From contig SKSH01000094.1 of assembly GCA_007118075.1 (NCBI GenBank), positions 1-5,261 on the forward strand: 5,261 bases of DNA, in the 5' to 3' direction. The notes beneath the pieces are model-generated. The model was not told where the DNA came from, did no database searches, and saw only the letters and a list, made by a program, of their open reading frames with translations. Each line of letters starts with the position of its first letter. Position 1 is the stretch's first letter. The stretch comes from Halobacteriales archaeon. Lineage in GTDB: Archaea > Halobacteriota > Halobacteria > Halobacteriales > SKSH01. A program made the position numbers and the translations under genes. This document shows, one piece after another, positions 1-5,261 of the stretch.

Positions 1-517
1 ATGTTGCCATATCGAGGGTTTCATCGACCGTTTCTGAGTCGTATGGACGGATGAGTGGACAGCTCGCCGCGTCACAGTTGAGTGCGAAATGGATGCGGGG
101 ATCGATATCAAGGAGATATGCGCTGGAGAACCCGGTTCTCACCAAGCGAGGTAGGTATCCGAATCCGTACTTCGACCGGTTGCCTCGAATGAGACCGTGT
201 TCAATGTCATCGAGACTGAGCTCATTACCGCTAACAGTGATGGCCGTTGTCCGGAAAAAGCGCCATTTTGAGTCGTATAACGATGGCTTTCTGGCGAGGA
301 GGAGTTGTCCCGCGGCATTGTATACATTCAACCAGATTGATAGTGCAACCTCCCGAGAAGTCCGAAGTAGGCTCATCTCTTCTTGGCTCAAATTGGACAA
401 TCGAGCGGTCACTGTCTCGGTTTCGTCGTCACGGTGAACCCGTTCGAGAAGCTCACGAGAGATCACAGCGAGTGAGCTTGCGAGGGTATCGTCGTTATCG
501 GTTGTATCTCTGAACAT
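1..517 (-). CDS. DUF547 domain protein, N-terminal 172 residues (C-terminus beyond the left edge)
   Basis: The minus strand is open from an ATG at 517 to the window edge, with no stop, giving 172 residues of a gene whose 3' end is missing. The translation matches the DUF547 family as I know it: SIWLNVYNAAGQLLL at about residues 60-74, the WRFF segment near 85-88, LSLDDIEHGLIRG at 100-112, and RIHFALNCDAASCPLIRPY at 141-159, with H143, C148 and C153 in the most conserved block. DUF547 proteins occur in bacteria, archaea and plants and their biochemical role is not established. There is no signal peptide or membrane segment in the visible part, so it is probably cytoplasmic. The family is usually around 230-270 residues in haloarchaea, so perhaps a quarter to a third is missing. 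The start is supported by a GAGGT ribosome site six bases upstream. It lies 70 bp downstream of the prenyltransferase gene on the same strand and is probably co-transcribed with it. Confidence 0.88.
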   Translation of the reverse strand, partial: MFRDTTDNDDTLASSLAVISRELLERVHRDDETETVTARLSNLSQEEMSLLRTSREVALSIWLNVYNAAGQLLLARKPSLYDSKWRFFRTTAITVSGNELSLDDIEHGLIRGNRSKYGFGYLPRLVRTGFSSAYLLDIDPRIHFALNCDAASCPLIRPYDSETVDETLDMAT

Positions 518-523
518 CAGTTT

Positions 524-528
524 ACCTC
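524..528 (-). promoter_or_regulatory. Shine-Dalgarno site of the DUF547 gene
   Basis: On the minus strand GAGGT lies six bases before the ATG at 517 and matches the anti-Shine-Dalgarno end of archaeal 16S rRNA. It decides the start of the DUF547 gene and implies a transcript with a leader, as expected for an internal operon gene rather than a leaderless first gene. Confidence 0.6.
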
Positions 529-587
529 GTTCCAAGCTGAGCTCGTCATATCGGATCGCGCGTATGCTCGCAGATGAGGAACGAAAA

Positions 588-1577
588 TCATATTCCGAGT
601 GCTACCCCCCACCATGCAATCGTCATCCCGATTGCCAGTGAAACCATAGCTGCGACCGATGGAAACGGGTTGTGCCATCGGGTCAACGTATGCCAACCCC
701 AGATGAGCAGCGGGATTACGAGAAGGTGTGCTCCCAGGACAGAGATTGGTAATGTACCAGCAACCCACATTCCCACTGCGACCACGATCGCGACGATCGC
801 GATCACCGCATACAATCTGCGTAGTTCTCTTGGCTGTAAGGTGACGGCAAGGGTTCGCTTGCCGACTGTTCGATCGGGACTGCGGTCGGGCCAGTGTACC
901 GCAAGGAGGTTACAACCGACTATGAGGGAAAACGGCACCAGCACGAGGAGTGCATAGAAGTTGGGGGTGGCGAGGGTCGCAAACCCATAAAGTGGTACCA
1001 GGATGCCTCCGAGGGTGAGGTTGATGACCTCACCAACACCCCGTCGGATGAACTGGGTCGGTGGGAGCGAATACGCAACTCCTAGCACCAGGCCAAAGAG
1101 GGCTATCACCACCATCTCGAGGTGGAGTAGACTAATGGTAGTCAACAAACCGATGAGTCCGAGCGATAGAACGAATGAGACCACGGTTACCATTTTTAGA
1201 AAGGATACCGGTAGCCCAGTCACCACGAGGGCCCCGCTTCCACCGGAGAACGGCGTCCGGTCGGCGAGACGATCAGTGTCGAAGTCAGCATATTCGTTCG
1301 CATAATGGATGGTCATTGAGACGACCAACAACACGATCCCGCCACTCAGGAGGGTAGTGACCGAGTCAGTGACACCTGACCATGAGACATCACCAGTACC
1401 AAACCACCCACCGGCGACAGCCATCCCGATCCCAAGGAGATACAAGAGTCCGATCAAGAGGAGCTGACTCGGTCGACTTGCGGCCCAAACCGCCCACAGT
1501 CGTGGGGTTCGCTCGACAACCGAACGTCGAAGTTCGATGATGTGGCCTCCCAGCGGCATGGTATTGATGATCTTCAT
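588..1577 (-). CDS. UbiA-superfamily polyprenyltransferase (possibly menaquinone pathway)
   Basis: This 329-residue protein is an integral membrane prenyltransferase of the UbiA/MenA superfamily, which transfers an isoprenoid chain from a polyprenyl diphosphate to an aromatic or other acceptor using Mg2+. The first Asp motif reads NEYADFDTD at residues 94-102 (N94, D98, D102), followed by RTPFSGGSGAL at 107-117, a stretch typical of MenA-like members. The second Asp motif is D231-RSP-D235, followed by GKRTLAV at 239-245. Long hydrophobic segments near 37-56, 78-92, 128-150, 152-170, 185-203, 206-226, 255-274, 277-294 and 306-328 fit the usual nine-helix fold. The start at M1 was kept; M7 (1559) is possible, and no strong ribosome site separates them. 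It sits 146 bp downstream of a predicted quinone-reducing oxidoreductase. The acceptor is not shown by sequence: dihydroxynaphthoate (MenA role) is plausible, but haloarchaea carry several UbiA paralogues, including ones for ether-lipid synthesis. Confidence 0.9.
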   Translation of the reverse strand: MKIINTMPLGGHIIELRRSVVERTPRLWAVWAASRPSQLLLIGLLYLLGIGMAVAGGWFGTGDVSWSGVTDSVTTLLSGGIVLLVVSMTIHYANEYADFDTDRLADRTPFSGGSGALVVTGLPVSFLKMVTVVSFVLSLGLIGLLTTISLLHLEMVVIALFGLVLGVAYSLPPTQFIRRGVGEVINLTLGGILVPLYGFATLATPNFYALLVLVPFSLIVGCNLLAVHWPDRSPDRTVGKRTLAVTLQPRELRRLYAVIAIVAIVVAVGMWVAGTLPISVLGAHLLVIPLLIWGWHTLTRWHNPFPSVAAMVSLAIGMTIAWWGVALGI

Positions 1578-1629
1578 TCCAAACTGACCAGCTTCGTTGG
1601 TGGCTGTGGTCGATCGTTGCTAGTCGAGA

Positions 1630-1692
1630 ACACGTTCGTCCACACACCAATGGCCAATCACCGCTGACACAAATACTATTGTTCGAACGTGT
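1630..1692. repeat. 9-bp inverted repeat in the oxidoreductase-prenyltransferase gap
   Basis: The arms ACACGTTCG (1630-1638) and CGAACGTGT (1684-1692) are perfect reverse complements separated by 45 bp. The right arm is embedded beside the 8-bp palindrome GTTCGAAC (1681-1688). Both arms flank the best promoter-like box for the prenyltransferase gene. It could be a pair of operator half-sites, a long-loop RNA structure, or chance; a repeat of this length in a gap this size is only mildly unlikely. Confidence 0.4.
1671..1688 (-). promoter_or_regulatory. Candidate promoter of the prenyltransferase gene (weak)
   Basis: Read on the minus strand, CGAAC is followed by the AT-rich AATAGTATTT, resembling an archaeal BRE plus TATA box. 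Transcription would start near 1648, leaving a leader of about 70 bases before the ATG at 1577, which is long for a haloarchaeal first gene. The gene may instead, or also, be read through from the oxidoreductase upstream. Confidence 0.25.
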
Positions 1693-1723
1693 AGGCAGTC
1701 CCAACTACCGGATATCTGGCAGT

Positions 1724-3838
1724 TTACTCGATTGCCTCAATGAGGAGTTCTGCAACGTCCACTACCTCGATATCGTCCTCGAACCCGCCGGTCTTGCGGC
1801 CGTCCTCGTACATCGTCGTACACTGCGGGCAGGCCACCACGAACTTCTCAACCTCAGCCCCGGCTTCAGTGTCCTCAAGCGCCTCTCGAAGCCGCTCCTC
1901 GCTCGGCTTTGGTTCGTCGTCGAAGTCCATCCACACCCCACCACCACCGCCACCACAGCAAAACGAGTCGGCCCGATTACGTGGCATCTCATAGAGGTCA
2001 CATCCGGTCGCCTTGATCAATTCCCGAGGGGCTTCGTACTCGTCGTTGTACCGCCCTAGATGGCAGGGATCATGGTACGTTACCGTGTAATCAAGTTCGT
2101 CACCGGTGAGCCCAAGACGGCCATTTGTCACGAGTTCCTCGACAACCTGAGTCCAGTGTTTTACCTCGATTTTACCATCGGCGTTCCAGTCACCATCGTA
2201 CTCGAATGACATCATTGGATCGTCGGCGAACTCCGCGAAGTCGACTTCAGGATACTCGTTTTTGATCGTGTTGAACGAGTGTGGATCGGTACAGACGATC
2301 GCATCAAACTCGCAATCCTCGAACGTCTCGACGTGATGTCCAGCGAGATCAACGTAGAGGAACTCCTCACCGATTCGTCGGATATCATTCCCATCGTACT
2401 GTTCGTCATCGAAGAGGATACCCCATTCAACATCGGCCGATTCGAACAGTTTTGCGAGTGAACGGGCAACCTCCTTGTTGCGATCGTCAAAGCTCGGGAA
2501 ATCGCCAACGTACCAGAGGTATTCGACGGGTTCCTCCCGAGCATCTTTCACCTCGAAATCGAGATCATCTGTCCAGCCTGCTCGATTTGCATTGTTCTCT
2601 CCAAAGGTGTTACCTCGCTGCATGACGCCCTGGAGCACGTCTTGGACATTTGGATCCACCTCACCTTCGTCCATCAATTGACGTTGCAGCCGGGTGAATG
2701 AATTGAGGTGCTCGATTTCGACCGGACATGCATCCATACACGCCATGCATGCCATGCATGATTCCATCGTATCCTTGTGGATGACACCACCTCCATCGGC
2801 GATGATTGCTCGCTCATCACCACCGTTCGCCACCGACTCACGGTAGCGCTTGAGATCGAGGATCACATCACGAGGGTCTAGCGGTCGTCCAGATGCCTTG
2901 GCGGGACAGACCGCTGAACATCTTCCACACTTGGTGCAGGCATCTTGGTCGAGGAGCTCTTTCCAGGTAAAATCGTGGATATCGTCTGCATTGGTGACAT
3001 CTAGGTCAGCCGGAATTCCAGGTAGCCGTCTTCCAGCATCGTCGTCGCGGGTGACGACGTTCGCGAACGAGGTCAGCATATGCATCGGCTTGGCGTACGG
3101 GATCCAGGCGATGAAGATGAATGCGAGGAGCGCATGCGACCACCAGCCGAGTGGGTACAGCGTGATGGCCATGTCCGAGGTCATCCCGGCTGCCTCAAGC
3201 GAACGAGCCGTGATCCAGCCGACAAATCCGACCGACTCATGGGCCGGAAATTCACGACCGACGATGCCGAGTCCGCGGAGGAAGAACCCACCGACACCGA
3301 TGAGGAACAACAGCCAGACGAAGACGTCATCCTCCCAGCTTGTGTGCCGACCCCACAAGCGGTGATTCCGCTTCCAGTATCGACGGTAGATGGCCATTCC
3401 AACACCAACGACGAAGAGTAACCCCATCGAATCCATCACGAACGTGTAACTCAGGTAGAAATCACCGACCCAGACCGATTCGCCAAGAAGCGGCCGGATG
3501 ATATCGATATCAATCGCAAGGATGGTTGTTCCGATAAGCAGGGTGAGAAATCCCCAGAGAATGAACGCATGCATCAACCCGCCATAGAGATCACGATTAA
3601 ATTGTTTCTCATTGGAGAGTACGATTTTCGCCCCACCGAGAATTCGATGACCGATATCGTTGAGTCGGGGAATCGAGTCATCCGACCCGCGGCTATACGC
3701 CCGGATGCGTAGGTATATTCCAACGAGGAGGATGACGATCGTGATTACCGCCAGGGAGTAAAAGAGTACCTTCCCGACATCTCCAATCTGCCAGAATGTT
3801 GGTCTGGTTACCTCCGAAGCTCCAGCCGAAAGGACCAT
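1724..3838 (-). CDS. Membrane heme b/Fe-S oxidoreductase, HdrDE-like (EMO/EtfD type), likely ETF:menaquinone oxidoreductase
   Basis: This 704-residue protein combines an electron-input Fe-S module with a membrane quinone-reducing module. The N-terminus is a NarI/HdrE-like domain with hydrophobic helices near residues 24-43, 87-109, 131-151, 172-192 and 232-255; H90, H235 and H253 lie in or beside them and are candidate heme b ligands. Two ferredoxin motifs follow: C301, C304, C307, C311 and C361, C364, C367, C371, each ending in CP. The C-terminal half has two CCG-type domains. The second is intact (C592, C627-C628-G629, C670, C673). The first (about 438-531) reads QYDG at 480-483 where CCG is expected, so it probably binds no cluster. 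In related proteins (DUF224/EMO/EtfD) this architecture passes electrons from reduced ETF, for example from acyl-CoA dehydrogenation, to menaquinone; heterodisulfide reductase is a less likely role. The ATG at 3838 was chosen over one 72 bases upstream because the extra 24 residues look like translated promoter and the mature start MVLSAGASEVTRPTFWQIG resembles haloarchaeal relatives. Confidence 0.9.
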   Translation of the reverse strand: MVLSAGASEVTRPTFWQIGDVGKVLFYSLAVITIVILLVGIYLRIRAYSRGSDDSIPRLNDIGHRILGGAKIVLSNEKQFNRDLYGGLMHAFILWGFLTLLIGTTILAIDIDIIRPLLGESVWVGDFYLSYTFVMDSMGLLFVVGVGMAIYRRYWKRNHRLWGRHTSWEDDVFVWLLFLIGVGGFFLRGLGIVGREFPAHESVGFVGWITARSLEAAGMTSDMAITLYPLGWWSHALLAFIFIAWIPYAKPMHMLTSFANVVTRDDDAGRRLPGIPADLDVTNADDIHDFTWKELLDQDACTKCGRCSAVCPAKASGRPLDPRDVILDLKRYRESVANGGDERAIIADGGGVIHKDTMESCMACMACMDACPVEIEHLNSFTRLQRQLMDEGEVDPNVQDVLQGVMQRGNTFGENNANRAGWTDDLDFEVKDAREEPVEYLWYVGDFPSFDDRNKEVARSLAKLFESADVEWGILFDDEQYDGNDIRRIGEEFLYVDLAGHHVETFEDCEFDAIVCTDPHSFNTIKNEYPEVDFAEFADDPMMSFEYDGDWNADGKIEVKHWTQVVEELVTNGRLGLTGDELDYTVTYHDPCHLGRYNDEYEAPRELIKATGCDLYEMPRNRADSFCCGGGGGGVWMDFDDEPKPSEERLREALEDTEAGAEVEKFVVACPQCTTMYEDGRKTGGFEDDIEVVDVAELLIEAIE

Positions 3839-3861
3839 ACCGCAGTCCGGGACCAGTGATA

Positions 3862-3875
3862 GCAAAAAGGTTTGC
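3862..3875 (-). promoter_or_regulatory. Candidate promoter of the oxidoreductase gene
   Basis: On the minus strand AAACCTTTTTGC places a T-rich TATA-like box with its 3' edge about 25 bases before the ATG at 3838, so transcription would begin at or just before the start codon. No Shine-Dalgarno match precedes that ATG. Both points fit a leaderless haloarchaeal mRNA. They also argue against the upstream ATG at 3910, since this box would then lie inside the coding region. Confidence 0.42.
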
Positions 3876-3913
3876 CAACTGAACGGCCTATCGGCTGGCC
3901 CAATCCGCAACAG

Positions 3914-3923
3914 TGTTATGTAT
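3914..3923 (+). promoter_or_regulatory. Candidate promoter (TATA-like box) of cmi4
   Basis: TGTTATGTAT is the most AT-rich stretch ahead of cmi4. With usual archaeal spacing, transcription would start near 3944-3948, giving a leader of about 10-14 bases. It lies about 40 bp from the oppositely directed oxidoreductase box, so one bound factor could affect both. Confidence 0.35.
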
Positions 3924-3943
3924 CCGACACTAGCAGAGCGGCT

Positions 3944-3948
3944 GGTGA
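3944..3948 (+). promoter_or_regulatory. Possible Shine-Dalgarno site of cmi4
   Basis: GGTGA, a match to the archaeal 16S anti-Shine-Dalgarno sequence, ends nine bases before the ATG at 3958. If the transcript starts at the upstream TATA-like box the site would lie at the very 5' end of the mRNA, so its use is uncertain. Confidence 0.35.
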
Positions 3949-3957
3949 ACGAGTATT

Positions 3958-4554
3958 ATGGATGAGAAGACAGAGGAGCTCCGTGATATTTTCTTGTCGG
4001 TCACAGACGAATCCACGCTCACTGAGCACCAGCGAGACGATCGTGGATCGCTCGATACAGACCGAGACGTCGAGAGGGAACTGCAAGATGTAATCTCAGA
4101 GATGCGTGAACGGTATACATTTGAGACCCATCTCGACGAATCAGCACTCATCGATCTGGTTCAGCGGTTCTACGAGGGTGCAACCGATGATGATCTTGCT
4201 ACCGCATTGGATGTGGAACCTGATGAGATTATCCGTGCGAGGTATGACCTACACCTCACCAGGGCCGATGAACATGAGGTTGCTTTCGATCGACCATCTA
4301 TTATCAAAGCGGCGGCGAAGGGTGCCACACCGGCTGAACTAGCCGACCGGTTCGAGGTTGATACGGCGACGATCAAACAACAGCTCCGTATCCATGACGT
4401 CGAGCGTCGTTCTCGACAGGTCAACCAACGGTTTCGAGACGCGTTCGACACCATCCTCGCCGATGCCGAACTCTCCAAGCAGATGGTGCGGGACGTCCAC
4501 GAAGACGGGCTCGATGAGGCGACTGAAGGGCTGGAGACGAACGTTTCATTCTAG
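3958..4554 (+). CDS. cmi4: Conditioned medium-induced protein 4 (Cmi4-like), predicted double helix-turn-helix protein
   Basis: This 198-residue acidic protein resembles the haloarchaeal family annotated as conditioned medium-induced protein 4, recognised by its MDEKTEELRDIF start, the MRERYTFETHLDE segment at 49-61, and the ending DGLDEATEGLETNVSF. The name reflects induction in spent medium; the molecular function is not known to me. Two segments look like helix-turn-helix units: residues about 72-100 (YEGATDDDLATALDVEPDEI...) and 117-146 (KAAAKGATPAELADRFEVDT...), each with the G-A-T-x-x-x-L-A pattern before a turn. That suggests DNA binding or a sigma/MarR-like fold, which is inference. 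There is no membrane segment or signal peptide, so it is probably cytoplasmic. It is transcribed away from the oxidoreductase across a 119 bp gap and converges on the tsaC gene. No close alternative start competes with 3958. Confidence 0.8.
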   Translation: MDEKTEELRDIFLSVTDESTLTEHQRDDRGSLDTDRDVERELQDVISEMRERYTFETHLDESALIDLVQRFYEGATDDDLATALDVEPDEIIRARYDLHLTRADEHEVAFDRPSIIKAAAKGATPAELADRFEVDTATIKQQLRIHDVERRSRQVNQRFRDAFDTILADAELSKQMVRDVHEDGLDEATEGLETNVSF

Positions 4555-4593
4555 TTGATCATGGGTGATTTGCTGTCCGCTGTGATTTGAGGC

Positions 4594-4637
4594 TCCTTTT
4601 CCCAATTGCTAACACCGGGTCTTTCTTGTTAACTGGG
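4594..4637 (+). terminator. Possible terminator region between convergent cmi4 and tsaC
   Basis: Downstream of cmi4 there are two pyrimidine-rich T tracts, TCCTTTT (4594-4600) and TCTTTCTTGTT (4620-4630), the kind of signal archaeal RNA polymerase uses to stop. Between them an imperfect hairpin can form: CCCA (4601-4604) with TGGG (4634-4637) and TAACA (4610-4614) with TGTTA (4627-4631), with an internal loop and a 12-base apex. The T tracts serve the plus strand; no matching T tract for tsaC is obvious on the minus strand in this gap. Confidence 0.4.
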
Positions 4638-4656
4638 TGATAGAGTCGACCGATAC

Positions 4657-5253
4657 CTATGCGGGATTGATTCCATGATCGCTCAGCCACTTTTCGACAG
4701 CTGCTGCCTGACGACCATGACGGTGAATCCGTCCTGCACTAACATCGACGACGGTGCTGCTCCCACCAGGGGTTTCACCACCATCGAGTATTACCGTGGT
4801 GCTTCGTTTGATGGTCGGATCGAGTGCCATAACCGTTCTAACCGGCTCTCGACCTGATACATTCGCACTGGTTGCGGTCAGAGGAGGCGTCTGCTCAAGC
4901 AGTTCTTGGGCCAGTTTGCAATCCGGAACTCGCACACCAACCGTCTCATGGCCACCAGTCAATGCATTCGGGACCAGCCCTTTTTTCGGCACGATGACGG
5001 TAACCGGTCCCGGAAGGAACTCTCGCATGAACGACACTGTTTGTGAATCCGCTTCGACATACTCGAAGGCAGCCTCAATAGACGGGACCGCCAGGGCGAT
5101 CGGGTTCGAACGTGGTCGGTCTTTGGCGTTGAAGACCCGCTCGACGGCACCTGGATTGAGTGCATCCCCTCCAAGACCATACACCGTCTCGGTTGGGTAG
5201 ATCACCAACTGTCCGTCGGCAATCGCCTCGACAGCGTCGTCAACACCCGTCAT
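4657..5253 (-). CDS. tsaC: L-threonylcarbamoyladenylate synthase (TsaC/Sua5 family, YrdC domain only)
   Basis: This 198-residue cytoplasmic enzyme makes threonylcarbamoyl-AMP from threonine, bicarbonate and ATP, the first step of the t6A37 modification of ANN-decoding tRNAs; the KEOPS complex uses the product in archaea. The YrdC fold signatures are present in order: YPTETVYGLG at 19-28, the KxR motif K44-D-R46 followed by PRSNPIAL, LPGPVTVIV at 80-88, VGVRVPD at 105-111, TATSANVSG at 126-134 and GGSSTVVD at 163-170. It has only the catalytic domain and lacks the extra C-terminal domain of long Sua5 proteins, so it is TsaC-like in length. The start is tightly bounded: an in-frame TAA lies at 5259-5257, leaving only the ATG at 5253 or the TTG just before it, and ATG is preferred. 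The AT-rich TTTAATT directly upstream may be part of a promoter cut by the window edge. A YciO-type paralogue of uncertain role is the main alternative. Confidence 0.93.
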   Translation of the reverse strand: MTGVDDAVEAIADGQLVIYPTETVYGLGGDALNPGAVERVFNAKDRPRSNPIALAVPSIEAAFEYVEADSQTVSFMREFLPGPVTVIVPKKGLVPNALTGGHETVGVRVPDCKLAQELLEQTPPLTATSANVSGREPVRTVMALDPTIKRSTTVILDGGETPGGSSTVVDVSAGRIHRHGRQAAAVEKWLSDHGINPA

Positions 5254-5261
5254 CAATTAAA

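Noticed and set aside
51..437. 128-residue open frame on the plus strand at the left edge
   Set aside because: It is the antisense of the DUF547 gene, whose conserved motifs on the minus strand are unambiguous.
517..768. 83-residue minus-strand frame ending exactly at the DUF547 start
   Set aside because: It overlaps the 3' end of the prenyltransferase in another frame, has no motif, and the stop-start overlap (TGATG) looks accidental; GAGGT at 524-528 accounts for DUF547 translation.
2742..2759. Tandem 9-bp repeat (GCCATGCAT twice) that looks like a small satellite
   Set aside because: It lies inside the oxidoreductase gene and encodes the repeated Cys-Met-Ala of the second ferredoxin motif, so the protein motif explains it.
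2850..3365. 171-residue open frame on the plus strand
   Set aside because: It is antisense to the transmembrane and ferredoxin-coding part of the oxidoreductase, has no recognisable motif, and its Ser/Arg-rich composition is typical of antisense frames in haloarchaeal genes.
4754..5200. 148-residue open frame on the plus strand
   Set aside because: It is antisense to tsaC, whose motifs are complete on the other strand.
1..5261. Mobile elements, CRISPR arrays, tRNA or rRNA genes, defence systems
   Set aside because: No spaced repeats, terminal repeats, transposase or integrase motifs, tRNA-like folds or phage/defence domains were seen; the genes are tightly packed, chromosomal in character and uniform in style.

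Overview
The window looks like a piece of haloarchaeal (class Halobacteria) chromosome. The soluble proteins are rich in Asp and Glu and poor in Lys. The closest resemblances I recall are all haloarchaeal: a Cmi4-type protein, a one-piece membrane HdrDE-like Fe-S oxidoreductase, and a short archaeal Sua5/TsaC. Promoters look like short AT-rich boxes close to start codons. Base composition seems moderate (mid-50s % GC by eye, not counted), so I do not name a genus. Recognition is from memory of the families; no search was run.

Layout, left to right. Positions 1-517 (minus) hold a DUF547-family gene that starts inside the window and runs off its left edge. Its reading frame has no stop here, so it is easy to overlook. 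Positions 588-1577 (minus) encode a UbiA-superfamily polyprenyltransferase with both Asp motifs. Positions 1724-3838 (minus) encode a 704-residue membrane protein that fuses a NarI/HdrE-like heme b domain, a 2[4Fe-4S] ferredoxin domain and CCG (HdrD-type) domains. This is the architecture of EMO/EtfD-type electron-transfer-flavoprotein:menaquinone oxidoreductases. These three genes run in the same direction: oxidoreductase, then prenyltransferase (146 bp gap), then DUF547 (70 bp gap). Divergently, 3958-4554 (plus) encodes Cmi4, a small acidic protein with two predicted helix-turn-helix segments. Converging on it, 4657-5253 (minus) encodes L-threonylcarbamoyladenylate synthase (TsaC/Sua5), the first step of tRNA t6A synthesis.

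Working together: the oxidoreductase probably feeds electrons into the membrane quinone pool, and the prenyltransferase is of the kind that makes quinones, so a shared respiratory-quinone theme is reasonable but inferred. DUF547 has no settled function; its place downstream of these two genes is the most open question. Cmi4 and the oxidoreductase share a 119 bp divergent promoter region, which makes Cmi4 a candidate local regulator, again by inference. I see no tRNA, rRNA, CRISPR array, insertion sequence or other mobile element, and there is no gene-free stretch longer than about 150 bp.
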